Source: Lachnospiraceae bacterium (GTDB taxonomy: Bacteria > Bacillota > Clostridia > Lachnospirales > Lachnospiraceae). Taken from it: 64,000 nt of DNA. The stretch lies in assembly GCA_017460885.1 (NCBI GenBank), contig JAFUAB010000043.1, positions 90,063 to 154,062 of the forward strand. The letters run 5' to 3'. Positions within the stretch are counted from its first letter, which is position 1; each line of letters opens with the position of its first letter. The position numbers were made by a program, and so were the translations under genes. The notes under the pieces were generated by a model, which was given only the letters and a program-made list of their open reading frames with translations, was not told where the DNA came from and searched no databases. This document shows, one piece after another, positions 1 through 8,585 of this stretch.

Positions 1-13
1 CCAAATAGGCGGC

Positions 14-1042
14 ATGAAAGTATCGATAATCGTTCCCGTATACAACAAAGAGAAATATATAAGGGAGTGTCTGGATTCACTGACAGGTCAGACCTACCAG
101 GGTATTGAGATCATACTGATAGACGGTGGATCAAAAGACCGGAGCGCCGATATCTGTGAAGAATACGCCTCAGAGGATGACAGGATCAGATTATTCAGAA
201 TGGAACACAGCAGAGGCCCCGCTGATTCCGTCAGACGCGGACTTGAGGAGGCATGCGGAGATTATTGCCTTTTTGTGGACAGTGACGACTGGATCGATAT
301 CGATACCGTGGAGAGGATGATAAGGCATACTACCGGAAGCGATGCCGAGATGATCCTGAGCGATTATATCATAGAGCGTCCGGACGGAACACAGACACAC
401 ATTTATCAGGATATATTGTCCGGCGAATATGATCCGGAAGACATCAGGAAGAAGATATATCCCCGTCTATGGGGGCTTGAGGACCGCGCTGTCAGCCAGT
501 CCCGGTGCATGAAGCTGTATTCGATGCCGCTGGCTAAGAGAAATGCTTCTTATCCCGATCCCGATCTTATCTTTGCCGAGGACGGAGCCTTTCTGATTCC
601 CTGTGTCCTGGATGCAAAACGGATCTTTATCATGGATCAGGCGGCTATGTATCATTACAGGTATGTGACTGATTCGGCTGTGCATCGTTACAAGCCTCAG
701 ATGACCGATAATATCTACCGTGTCAGGGAGATCATCAAAAGGGCCATAAGGGACAAGTATTCCGATGAACCGGGGTACAGAGATGAACTCCTTGAGATGT
801 ATGAACCCGAATATGTCATACTTCTGATGTTTGCGATACGCAATGAGATGCTGTGTGATACGGGGGAGTACATAGACCATATCAGACAGATATGCCTTGA
901 TCCCGATAACCGGCAGGTGATACGGAACAATCCTGTCACTTTCAGGCATTTGTATAACAGGCTGATCTATATGATCATGAAGCATCCCTCGCCGTTCATA
1001 TGCAGGGCTGTCAGAAAACTTAATGATATACACGGTGCGTAA
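14..1042 (+). CDS. GT2 family glycosyltransferase
   Basis: This probably transfers a sugar from a nucleotide-sugar donor to a surface-glycan acceptor at the cytoplasmic membrane face. The GT-A fold is visible: IIVPVYN at residues 5-11, the DGGS donor-binding motif near 38-41 and the metal-binding DSDD at 89-92. The C-terminal half (about 150-342) has no obvious membrane helix, so it is probably a soluble or peripheral enzyme. The AGGCGG just before the ATG fits a ribosome binding site. It overlaps the next glycosyltransferase start by one base, so the two are translationally coupled. Donor and acceptor cannot be read from the sequence. The operon probably begins before the window. Confidence 0.9.
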   Translation: MKVSIIVPVYNKEKYIRECLDSLTGQTYQGIEIILIDGGSKDRSADICEEYASEDDRIRLFRMEHSRGPADSVRRGLEEACGDYCLFVDSDDWIDIDTVERMIRHTTGSDAEMILSDYIIERPDGTQTHIYQDILSGEYDPEDIRKKIYPRLWGLEDRAVSQSRCMKLYSMPLAKRNASYPDPDLIFAEDGAFLIPCVLDAKRIFIMDQAAMYHYRYVTDSAVHRYKPQMTDNIYRVREIIKRAIRDKYSDEPGYRDELLEMYEPEYVILLMFAIRNEMLCDTGEYIDHIRQICLDPDNRQVIRNNPVTFRHLYNRLIYMIMKHPSPFICRAVRKLNDIHGA

Positions 1043-2061
1043 TGAGTATCCCGATAATCACGGTCATAGTACCGGTACACAATGAAGAAGAATATATTGA
1101 CCGCCTGATGGAGAGTCTCCAGGTACAGACATACCGCAGACTTCAGGTCATTCTGATAGACGGGGGATCCACAGATTCCACTCCCGCCAGGATAGATGCC
1201 TGGGCATCCAAATGGAATATGGGGCCGGATTCAAATATGGGAATAGTGGAAGTTATCCATACCTCCGATAAAGGTGTGTCCGCTTCCAGAAATATCGGTT
1301 TAAACCATGCCAGCGGAGATCTGATCACCTTTGTTGACGGGGATGACTGGCTCGAAAAGGATGCGCTCGAGAGAATGTACCGCTGTATGCAGGAAAGCGG
1401 CGCGGATCTGGTCGGCATGGATTTTGAAAGCATATATCCGGATACGTCAGGAAGCGAAACGGAGCAGGGAGACGGGGGATCGCGGTATACCGAATACTCT
1501 CCGGCAGAATTCCAGTCCGAACATATCCTCAGGGGAGATGTTCATGTATGGGGGCGTTTGTACAGATCGTCCCGCATAGGGAGACTGAGATTCAGGGAGG
1601 GACTCACGATAGGCGAGGATATGCTGTTTGTTTCGGAATACGCGGCCTGCTGCGTCAGGATAGCGCATATGGAATACCGGGGATATAACTATTTCAGAAA
1701 TCCGGCGGGTGCGATGGGCAGGCCGTTTACCTCCGCCGCGATGGATCAGGTAAGGTGTTTCAGACTTGAGCAGGAACTGCTCGGCAATATCGCTCCGGAA
1801 CTGGCAGACTCGGATGAACTGAAGTCCAATATGCTCATATCTGTAATGCTGACTGCAGGGCGGATCGCTTTTCTGGATAAGGAGATCAGGAAAGACGAAG
1901 AACACAAAGGCTATATCAGGGAGCTGAGATCTACGATCAAAGAATATAAGTCACGCGGAGCAATGAAACTGCTGGACAGGGGCTACAGGATAAAGGTAAG
2001 ATTGTTCAGGGCATTGCCGGGCCTTTATCTGGCTCTGTACCATACACACAGACCGAAATGA
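1042..2061 (+). CDS. GT2 family glycosyltransferase
   Basis: A second GT-A glycosyltransferase, similar in layout to its upstream neighbour and possibly an old duplicate. It has ITVIVPVHN at about 6-14, LIDGGSTD at 38-45, a GVSASRN motif at 78-84 typical of GT2 enzymes, and the metal-binding DGDD at 99-102. The C-terminal part is basic and helical without a clear membrane segment. The start codon overlaps the previous stop and its own end overlaps the next gene by four bases, so it belongs to one operon with the pyruvyl transferase. The specific linkage formed is unknown. Confidence 0.9.
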   Translation: MSIPIITVIVPVHNEEEYIDRLMESLQVQTYRRLQVILIDGGSTDSTPARIDAWASKWNMGPDSNMGIVEVIHTSDKGVSASRNIGLNHASGDLITFVDGDDWLEKDALERMYRCMQESGADLVGMDFESIYPDTSGSETEQGDGGSRYTEYSPAEFQSEHILRGDVHVWGRLYRSSRIGRLRFREGLTIGEDMLFVSEYAACCVRIAHMEYRGYNYFRNPAGAMGRPFTSAAMDQVRCFRLEQELLGNIAPELADSDELKSNMLISVMLTAGRIAFLDKEIRKDEEHKGYIRELRSTIKEYKSRGAMKLLDRGYRIKVRLFRALPGLYLALYHTHRPK

Positions 2062-3266
2062 CCGAAATGAACACGAAATCAACCAAATATCTGATGTATA
2101 TGCATGCCGGAAGTGCAAATCACGGCTGTGAAGCCATTGTGAGAGGATTGAGCTGCATTCTTGGAAACGGAGCGGATATCAGTGTCATCTCGAACAGACC
2201 CGAGCAGGATGAGCAGGCGGAGCTTGATAAGCTGGTACGTATTATACCGGCCAGACCGCATGATTCCGGATTCCTGCGAAAGGCATGGTTTTATCTTCTC
2301 AGACATCTGACCGGCAGTTCCGATGCCCGGATGAAGTATAAGTATGCCGGAGCAGAGCCTTTTGCGGAGTATGAGGCAGCCTTTTCCATCGGAGGCGATA
2401 ATTACTGCTATCCGGACGCACTGAGTGATCTTGCCGGTGCAAATCTGATGTTTAACAGATCCGGAATCCCAACTGCACTGATAGGATGTTCCGTTGAACC
2501 GGATATTCTCAAGGAGCCGGGGATTGTAACGGATCTTGGCAGATACGGGCTGATAGTTGCAAGAGAAAGTGTTACGTATAAAGCTTTGCTCGATGCACTG
2601 CCCCGGGATCGCCATGAGCGCATACACCTTCTGCCGGATCCTGCTTTTGCCCTGGAACCAAAAGAATGTGAGCTTCCCGCGGGATTCAGGATCGGACATA
2701 CCATAGGGGTGAATGTAAGTCCGATGATAATCAATTATGAGGCCGGAGGAAAAAGCGGTATCACGATGGAGAACTACCGGTTTTTGATAGAAACGATCCT
2801 AAGGGAGACCGGCGATACAGTTGCATTGATACCGCATGTGGTAACGCCTCTGTCGGATGACAGGAAGCCTCTCAAACAGCTGTATGATATGTTCGCTGAC
2901 AGCGGCAGGGTGATTCTCGCAGAGGACAGGCCGGCCGGAGAATTGAAATATATGATCAGCAAATGCCGGCTGCTTATCGCCGCCAGAACACATGCGTCGA
3001 TCGCAGCGTATTCTTCATGCGTTCCGACACTGGTAGTGGGCTATTCGGTCAAGGCCTGCGGCATCGCAAAGGATCTTTTCGGTACCGATGAAGGCTATGT
3101 ATGTCCGGTTCAGAGCCTGCGGAATAAGGATGATCTGACAGCCGCATATACCCGGCTTGAGGCTGAGGCGGAAACACAGCGGGAGCTTTTGCAGGACAGG
3201 ATACCGGAGTGGAAAAACCGGTGCCGTGAGTTGAAGGATATCCTGCAGTCCGGTATATTCCGCTGA
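2058..3266 (+). CDS. Polysaccharide pyruvyl transferase family protein
   Basis: Members of this family add a ketal-linked pyruvate to a sugar of a cell-wall or exopolysaccharide, using phosphoenolpyruvate. The N-terminus carries the family NHGCEAI motif at residues 21-27, a GGDNY glycine-rich turn lies near 115, and the conserved RTHA sits at 310-313, followed by a segment ending in GYSVK. The length of 402 residues is normal. The ATG overlaps the preceding glycosyltransferase stop. Its place between glycosyltransferases and a fucosyltransferase suggests it adds a negative charge to the glycan built here. The substrate sugar is an inference. Confidence 0.88.
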   Translation: MTEMNTKSTKYLMYMHAGSANHGCEAIVRGLSCILGNGADISVISNRPEQDEQAELDKLVRIIPARPHDSGFLRKAWFYLLRHLTGSSDARMKYKYAGAEPFAEYEAAFSIGGDNYCYPDALSDLAGANLMFNRSGIPTALIGCSVEPDILKEPGIVTDLGRYGLIVARESVTYKALLDALPRDRHERIHLLPDPAFALEPKECELPAGFRIGHTIGVNVSPMIINYEAGGKSGITMENYRFLIETILRETGDTVALIPHVVTPLSDDRKPLKQLYDMFADSGRVILAEDRPAGELKYMISKCRLLIAARTHASIAAYSSCVPTLVVGYSVKACGIAKDLFGTDEGYVCPVQSLRNKDDLTAAYTRLEAEAETQRELLQDRIPEWKNRCRELKDILQSGIFR

Positions 3267-3292
3267 TTTCCGGGATATGTTACGGAGAAAAG

Positions 3293-4429
3293 ATGAATAA
3301 AATAAATAAATCACTGACAGCAGAGGCCGTAAGGCTGTTGAATGTCTCCGATGTCCCCGATCTGTATCACCGGATCCGCAGATGGGCGAGGCTTCATATA
3401 AAGCATGAACCCGTTGCCCCCATAGACCGTATAAACTGGCCTAAAGGGATACTGATGACGGGTCTTCTGCATAAAGCGGAGGAGCTTAAAAATGCCGACA
3501 ATTCCGTTGACAGGGCAAGCTGCGTTTATGCCGTCGCTTCGGTACAGGAGTATCTGGACAGGTGGATTTATGGCGGCACGCCTGTTTTTTATATCGATGA
3601 TTCACTTGCCGGACTGGCACTTCTGATGCTGTCGGAGATATACAGGCATGAGGATGATGTTCTCAGCGATAAATATCTGAGGGCAGCAGGCTTTATCGCC
3701 GATTTTCTCAAGGGACAGAGAACGGATCCCGAAGGAGTTATCCCTTACCGTCCGGCCCATGGCAATGACCTTATATTTGCGGACAGCAGCGGCATGGTCC
3801 TGCCTTTTCTGATCAGGTACGGTGTGATCAAAAGGGATGATGATGCTATAGATATGGGGCTTCGCCAGATAAGAGCGGTGATGAAGTACGGGATCGATCC
3901 GGAGTCCGGATTGCCGTGTCATGCTTATTCGCTGATCGGAGATGAGGGAAAAGTCCCGGAGACAGTTAAAAGGATCCGGAATACGGATGCAAACGGTGAA
4001 TATCCGGGCTGGTGCCGTTATGCCCCCGGATGGGGACGCGCGCTTGGATGGATCATGTACGGGTTTGGAATGTGTGCCGAGGTCCTTGACCGCTACGGTG
4101 CCATATCTCCTTTGGAAATACAGGTTCAAAACGAAATACACAGGCATCTGACGACTCTGTCCGGTACGGCGCTTGAATATGTGCGCGATGACGGACTATA
4201 CGGCAGTATAATTAATGATCCTTCGTCGATGCCCGATACCTCTGCGACGGCCATGATATATTACGGTCAGACACGGTACGGAGAGGGAGCCGATGTCACG
4301 AATCTGCTGCCATATATCACATCCGCCGGTGAAGTAAAGGGCGCACAGGGAGAATGTCAGGGACTCGGAGTATATTCGGATGATTACGGCAGCTATCCCT
4401 GGTCCGTAGGATCGGTGCTGATGCTCTGA
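3293..4429 (+). CDS. GH88/GH105-like (alpha/alpha)6-barrel protein
   Basis: The 378-residue protein resembles unsaturated glucuronyl or rhamnogalacturonyl hydrolases. It has an FADSSGMVLPFL segment near 162-173, a DPESGLPCHAYS stretch near 202-213, and a tryptophan-rich WGRALGW motif at 247-253 that corresponds to the RGNGW-type motif of the family. No signal peptide is visible, so it acts in the cytoplasm or is exported another way. It is unusual inside a block of glycan-building genes, where no lyase is present to make an unsaturated substrate. It may trim intermediates or have a changed activity. The fold call is reasonably firm; the reaction is not. Confidence 0.75.
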   Translation: MNKINKSLTAEAVRLLNVSDVPDLYHRIRRWARLHIKHEPVAPIDRINWPKGILMTGLLHKAEELKNADNSVDRASCVYAVASVQEYLDRWIYGGTPVFYIDDSLAGLALLMLSEIYRHEDDVLSDKYLRAAGFIADFLKGQRTDPEGVIPYRPAHGNDLIFADSSGMVLPFLIRYGVIKRDDDAIDMGLRQIRAVMKYGIDPESGLPCHAYSLIGDEGKVPETVKRIRNTDANGEYPGWCRYAPGWGRALGWIMYGFGMCAEVLDRYGAISPLEIQVQNEIHRHLTTLSGTALEYVRDDGLYGSIINDPSSMPDTSATAMIYYGQTRYGEGADVTNLLPYITSAGEVKGAQGECQGLGVYSDDYGSYPWSVGSVLML

Positions 4430-4489
4430 GACGGACATATCACGTAACGTTCCTTAGGCGTGGAAATACATACATATCCGGGTGTTTAA

Positions 4490-5461
4490 ATGATCATTAT
4501 CAGATTAATGGGCGGACTGGGAAATCAGCTTCAGCAGTATGCCCTATGTCAAAAGTATATATCCCTTGGAAAGGATGCGAGACTCGATCTTTCGTGGTTT
4601 GCACCCGGGGTTCAGGATTCGGTAAAGGCACCTCGTCGCCCTGAGCTTAACGAGTTCAAGAATGCGGACTACAAAGAGGCTTCCCGTGATGATGTCGTTC
4701 GTATTATAGGCAGGGATGATCTCGCAGGCAAGATATACCGCAGGATAAGGAACAGCTGTTTTACCGAGCGGGAGATGTACTATCCGGATCTGTTTGACAG
4801 AGATAACATATATCTGGAGGGTTACTGGGCTGCGGAAAGGTACTATGCCGATATCATCCCCGTTCTGGCGGAAAAGCTCAGGTTTGATACGGAGTCCGTG
4901 CCGCAGGAAACGATGGATATTGCCTCCCGGATTTCCGGGGGAACACTTGATCAGTGTTTCCCTGACTATTCTTCGTATACCGGGGAAACCGCGGTGGAAC
5001 ATGAACATCCGTTTTCCGTGGCTGTTCATATCAGGCGCGGAGATTATCTGGATCCCGAAAACATGGCGTTATTCGGTAATATTGCCACTGACGGATATTA
5101 TGAGGCTGCCATTTCTCTTGTCAGGGAGAAACTTCCGGGGGCGCATTTCTTTATCTTTTCCGATGATCCGGCCTACGTTCGGGCAAAATACGGAAATGAT
5201 CATGATAAGACCATTGTGGATGTGAATCGCGGCGAGAACAGTCGCTTTGATATGTGGCTGATGAGCTTATGCGATGCACATATCTGCGCCAATTCCACCT
5301 TCAGTTTCTGGGGAGCAAGGCTGTCACGGAGTTATGCGGACGGTGGACTCAGGATAAGACCCACGATACAGAAAAATACCCAGACCTTTGATCACAGCAT
5401 TATGAAAGAACTGTGGAAGGGCTGGATATTTATCGATCCGGTCGGCAAGGTATACGAATAG
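4490..5461 (+). CDS. GT11 alpha-1,2-fucosyltransferase family protein
   Basis: This belongs to the glycosyltransferase family 11 group, which moves fucose from GDP-fucose to a glycan. The start RLMGGLGNQ (residues 5-13) and the GDP-binding HIRRGDY motif at 180-186 are both characteristic, and the C-terminal ANSTFSFWGA motif is also present. The length of 323 residues is slightly above the usual 280-300. It follows the GH105-like gene after 60 bases and ends 25 bases from the convergent gntR gene. GDP-fucose synthesis genes are not in the window. Some GT11 members use other 6-deoxyhexoses, so fucose is the family default rather than proven. Confidence 0.88.
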   Translation: MIIIRLMGGLGNQLQQYALCQKYISLGKDARLDLSWFAPGVQDSVKAPRRPELNEFKNADYKEASRDDVVRIIGRDDLAGKIYRRIRNSCFTEREMYYPDLFDRDNIYLEGYWAAERYYADIIPVLAEKLRFDTESVPQETMDIASRISGGTLDQCFPDYSSYTGETAVEHEHPFSVAVHIRRGDYLDPENMALFGNIATDGYYEAAISLVREKLPGAHFFIFSDDPAYVRAKYGNDHDKTIVDVNRGENSRFDMWLMSLCDAHICANSTFSFWGARLSRSYADGGLRIRPTIQKNTQTFDHSIMKELWKGWIFIDPVGKVYE

Positions 5462-5486
5462 GTGAAGCAGGGAAGCGGATCCCGGA

Positions 5487-6173
5487 TCAGTGCTTGTCCT
5501 GATAAAGAGCAATGTGACGCATGATAGCCAGTTCCTGATTGTCTATATGTATCCCGCTGGCGGCTTCCGCCGCTTCCTCGTCACGTGCGCCGATGGCGTC
5601 ACAGATCGCTTTGTGTTCGGCTATCAGCGTAGGATACTTGGCGGTATCTTTCAGATATTCAAACCTGTATCGGTACATTTCCGCACTCAGATCGCGCATC
5701 ATTTCTATCAGTCTTTTATTTCTGGTGGCTTCGATTATGATATTGTGAAAAGCAATATCACAGGAAGCGATATTTGTGATATCCGAGACGCTTGAAACGG
5801 CTTTTTCGAAGTCGTCGCATGCTTTCTGGAGGTTTGTCAGTTCCTCGGATGACATACGCAGACAGGCCAGGCGGGCGCAGGAGATATCCAGTGTTCTTCT
5901 GATCTCCAGAACATCCTGCATACCGTCAGTTGATATCCCTGCTACCGTAGCCCCCTTTGCGGGACGGATGACTACCAGACCATCCCGTTCCAGCATATGG
6001 ATGGCTTCTCTGATCGGGGTACGGCTTACGCCGAAGTGTTCGGCCAGATGGATCTCCATCAGTCTGTCTCCGGGAGAAAAAGCTCCTGTCAGTATTGCCC
6101 GTCGCAGCGTTCCGTATACCGATTCGTGAAGCGGCAGGTTAGGATTGTATTCAAGTTCAAATTTATATCTCAT
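5487..6173 (-). CDS. GntR family regulator, FadR/FCD subfamily
   Basis: A DNA-binding repressor or activator. Residues about 13-80 form the winged helix, with the recognition segment FGVSRTPIREAI. Residues about 85-215 form the all-helical FCD ligand domain, with histidines at DIAFHN, EHKA and GIHIDN that would form the metal or ligand site. The 228-residue length is typical. Its ATG overlaps the stop of ispE by four bases, so it is cotranscribed as the distal gene of an ispE-gntR operon, an unusual partner. FCD regulators often sense small organic acids. A phased TTGTA array in front of ispE is a natural candidate for its own operator. Confidence 0.92.
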   Translation of the reverse strand: MRYKFELEYNPNLPLHESVYGTLRRAILTGAFSPGDRLMEIHLAEHFGVSRTPIREAIHMLERDGLVVIRPAKGATVAGISTDGMQDVLEIRRTLDISCARLACLRMSSEELTNLQKACDDFEKAVSSVSDITNIASCDIAFHNIIIEATRNKRLIEMMRDLSAEMYRYRFEYLKDTAKYPTLIAEHKAICDAIGARDEEAAEAASGIHIDNQELAIMRHIALYQDKH

Positions 6174-7213
6174 ATCACAAACTCCGCATATTCCGCATAG
6201 ATCCCGGGATAGATATCTTTAACACGTTTCATTGCCATAAGGCATTGATCCTTTTGATCAAATAAACCAAAAACCGAGGGGCCGGAGCCGCTCATCATCG
6301 CTCCCGCTGCTCCGGCATCGGTAAGCAGATCCTCCAGTTCGGTTATTATCCCGTGATCTGCTGCGGTGACGATCCTCAGATCGTTATAAAGCGAACTCCC
6401 GATCGCTGTCAGGTCTCCGTCCTCAAGGGCCTGTATCATTCGGGCATCCGGGGTATCAGCCTCTGCGTTAGGATTTGATGCTGCTCCATCATCGGAAATC
6501 CCCGGGGTGAAACATTTCGGACACGATCCCCGATTGTATGTTCCTGATCCGGCAGAAGCGGATGTGCGCTCGTCAAACCTGACGTAAACATTGCCTGTAG
6601 GCACGTCGATAGAGGGCTTGACTATCAAAAGGTGTGCGGCGGGCGGAGATGAAACCGGAGTCAGTTTTTCGCCAATGCCTTCGGCGAGGCAGCTGCCTCC
6701 CCTTATGCAATACGGAACATCCGCACCTATTGAGACACCGATAGAGCAAAGCTCCTGTGTGCCGAGTCCAAGCTCCAGCAATTCATTGATCCCGCGCAGA
6801 GCCGCTGCGGCATCCGTGCTTCCCCCGGCCAGTCCCGCGGCCATGGGGATACGTTTGGTAAGGACGATATTCAGTCCCAACCGTCCTGAAATAACGTCTA
6901 TAGCGATATCCGAAAGCCGGACCGTATCCGTGCCTGCACCGTTCAGTCCTCTCGCATAATTCAGAATGGCTTTTGCGGCTTTGGTGACAAGATTATCATC
7001 ACCGTTACTCAATGATACCTCTTCGGACAGATTTTTTCCTTCGATCCTGCACGTCAGATGTATTCCCGGCTCATCCGAAACGGATATCTCCAGATCATCA
7101 TGAATGCTTATCGACTCCATGATCATGGAAAGCTCATGGTATCCGTCCGGCCGTTTGGAGCATACATGAAGTAAAAGATTGATTTTTGCATAAGCGCATT
7201 GATGTGTGTTCAT
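6170..7213 (-). CDS. ispE: 4-diphosphocytidyl-2-C-methyl-D-erythritol kinase
   Basis: IspE phosphorylates CDP-methylerythritol in the MEP route to isoprenoids. The GHMP kinase signature PMAAGLAGGSTDAA lies at residues 123-136. Lys10 and Asp165 (in GADVPYC) match the catalytic pair, and the C-terminal MMSGSGPSVFGLF glycine motif is present at 307-319. At 347 residues it is clearly longer than the usual 280-300. The excess is a low-complexity stretch at about 215-257, rich in Ser, Gly, Asn, Asp and Ala, plus a shorter addition near 88-108. Neither touches the catalytic motifs, so the enzyme should be active. It heads an operon with gntR. Confidence 0.95.
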   Translation of the reverse strand: MNTHQCAYAKINLLLHVCSKRPDGYHELSMIMESISIHDDLEISVSDEPGIHLTCRIEGKNLSEEVSLSNGDDNLVTKAAKAILNYARGLNGAGTDTVRLSDIAIDVISGRLGLNIVLTKRIPMAAGLAGGSTDAAAALRGINELLELGLGTQELCSIGVSIGADVPYCIRGGSCLAEGIGEKLTPVSSPPAAHLLIVKPSIDVPTGNVYVRFDERTSASAGSGTYNRGSCPKCFTPGISDDGAASNPNAEADTPDARMIQALEDGDLTAIGSSLYNDLRIVTAADHGIITELEDLLTDAGAAGAMMSGSGPSVFGLFDQKDQCLMAMKRVKDIYPGIYAEYAEFVI

Positions 7214-7220
7214 GCTTAAA

Positions 7221-7282
7221 GTGTACTATATTGTATTAAATTGTACAAGATTGTATTTCCGGCAATCCCGTAGCTGTTGTAT
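7221..7282. promoter_or_regulatory. Phased TTGTA repeat array, candidate operator for ispE-gntR
   Basis: Just upstream of the ispE start, related heptamers begin at 7221 (gtgtact), 7231 (ttgtatt), 7241 (ttgtaca) and 7251 (ttgtatt), an exact 10-base spacing that puts all four on one face of the helix. A fifth TTGTAT lies at 7277. Tandem direct repeats are used by some FCD-type GntR regulators such as NanR. The cotranscribed GntR protein is the obvious candidate ligand. The binding itself is inference. Confidence 0.5.
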
Positions 7283-7330
7283 TTCGGCAACGCTCCGGTA
7301 TACTGTCTGATTCTTTGGGGAAAGACCGAA

Positions 7331-7359
7331 TTGCCTTATCCTGTGATTTGTGGTAGCAT
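7331..7359 (+). promoter_or_regulatory. Promoter for the DUF1934-like gene
   Basis: TTGCCT at 7331-7336 and TAGCAT at 7354-7359 are separated by 17 bases, with a TG one base before the -10 (extended -10). It points to the downstream gene, leaving a leader of roughly 75 bases. Confidence 0.45.
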
Positions 7360-7439
7360 AGCCCTATGTATCAGGGTATATGGTATTGAACGGTATTTCA
7401 CGGGATATCAGCTGATGAATCCGGTTATGGAGACATATC

Positions 7440-7886
7440 ATGACTAATGATGTATTACTGGCGATGAAGGGCTTGCAGTTTGCGTTTGCCGAGGATGGTA
7501 CCGGTGTTCCCATCGAACTCATCACCAATGCAAAATATTACGAAAAAAACGACAGCCGCTATCTGCTGTATGATGAAATGGTAGAGGGGGCGTCAGAATA
7601 CATATCAAATCTCGTCAAATTTGACGGTGATACGATTGAGGTTACCAAGAAGGGTGTGATCAATGTGCATATGGTTTTTGAGGAGGGAAAGCAGAATCTT
7701 TCCAGCTATCAGACTCCGTACGGCACTCTTATGATCGGTATCAATACCCGTAAGGTGGAGATCACCGAAACCGAAGAGCTGATCCATCTGCAGGCCGATT
7801 ACGGACTGGATATCAATTATGAATATGTGTCCGACTGTACGATATCCATGGATATCTCACCGCGGGATCGGATCAATCTTTCATGA
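7440..7886 (+). CDS. DUF1934 (YwiB-like) beta-barrel protein
   Basis: The 148-residue cytoplasmic protein matches what I recall of the DUF1934/YwiB family, small lipocalin-like beta barrels of unknown role. Alternating strands are evident, for example GDTIEVTKKGVINVHMVFEEG, the central YQTPYGTLMIGI, and the C-terminal LDINYEYVSDCTISMDI. A GGAGA sequence lies about eight bases before the ATG. It has its own promoter and a strong downstream terminator, so it is monocistronic. Family assignment is from pattern memory. No enzyme motif is visible. Confidence 0.75.
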   Translation: MTNDVLLAMKGLQFAFAEDGTGVPIELITNAKYYEKNDSRYLLYDEMVEGASEYISNLVKFDGDTIEVTKKGVINVHMVFEEGKQNLSSYQTPYGTLMIGINTRKVEITETEELIHLQADYGLDINYEYVSDCTISMDISPRDRINLS

Positions 7887-7895
7887 TAATAAAGA

Positions 7896-7920
7896 AACAG
7901 GCATCTCGGCGATGCCTGTT
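7896..7920. terminator. Bidirectional intrinsic terminator
   Basis: A perfect 10-bp stem (AACAGGCATC / GATGCCTGTT) with a five-base loop is followed by a T-rich run on the plus strand and preceded by an A-rich run. It lies between two convergent genes and can serve both. Confidence 0.85.
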
Positions 7921-7928
7921 TTTGTTTT

Positions 7929-8417
7929 TTATTTGATGGGTTTTGCTCCGGCTTTTTCCTGAAGCTTGTCGATCTTATCCTGTAATTTCGCCCTCCAGTT
8001 CTTTTTGACCGGCTCGGAGGGCTTATTATTGTTGCCGTGAAGCCCTCTGACGGAAGAGATATACAAACCGCTGACGGTAGCTTTTACTTCTCTTTTGACG
8101 GGAATATCGTCAAATATCTTTTCATCCGCTATGAAGCTCATGATCTGGGGTCCGACCTTGGCCTTCACAATCGGAAGCTTGGAACCCTGCAGGTATTTGG
8201 GGGTCTGATCCAAAACCATTTGCGGCAGTCCCGCATCTCTCAGCTTCATTCGTTTCTTGTCGATGACGAGCATACTGACGGTCTGCTTCATCGCATCAAG
8301 CTGTTCCTGCTGTTCGGCCTGCTTTTTCTGTGCTTTTTTACCCAGGAAATACAAAACCGCCAATCCGGCTATCATCACCAGTAAGATAATCAACACTACG
8401 ATCTGCCAGGTTTGCAT
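7929..8417 (-). CDS. Membrane-anchored protein of unknown function
   Basis: The 162-residue protein has one N-terminal hydrophobic helix (about residues 5-24, IVVLIILLVMIAGLAVLYFL), then a charged helix rich in Lys and Gln, and then a basic cytoplasmic region. The layout resembles small stand-alone Clostridia membrane proteins of the YajC type. The C-terminal part ends in a Lys-rich coiled coil. No catalytic motif is visible. It converges with the DUF1934-like gene and shares the bidirectional terminator. Confidence 0.75.
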   Translation of the reverse strand: MQTWQIVVLIILLVMIAGLAVLYFLGKKAQKKQAEQQEQLDAMKQTVSMLVIDKKRMKLRDAGLPQMVLDQTPKYLQGSKLPIVKAKVGPQIMSFIADEKIFDDIPVKREVKATVSGLYISSVRGLHGNNNKPSEPVKKNWRAKLQDKIDKLQEKAGAKPIK

Positions 8418-8509
8418 ATGGAGTCCTCCGATCTTGATCCAAAGTTATCAATCAGTATATTTGTGCCGGCAAAAGCAGTAAGGAACTGTTGCGCTTTGTT
8501 AACACAGTA

Positions 8510-8538
8510 TTTCAATTATATCCTAAATATGCTAAAAT
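8510..8538 (+). promoter_or_regulatory. Promoter for NlpC/P60 gene
   Basis: TTTCAA at 8510-8515 and TAAAAT at 8533-8538 have a 17-base spacer and an extended -10 TG at 8530-8531. The transcript would start near 8545 and reach the TTG start at 8586. Confidence 0.5.
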
Positions 8539-8585
8539 TAACAGATAAGTTTTATTTGTTTTCAGTTATATTTTGGGAGCGTATT

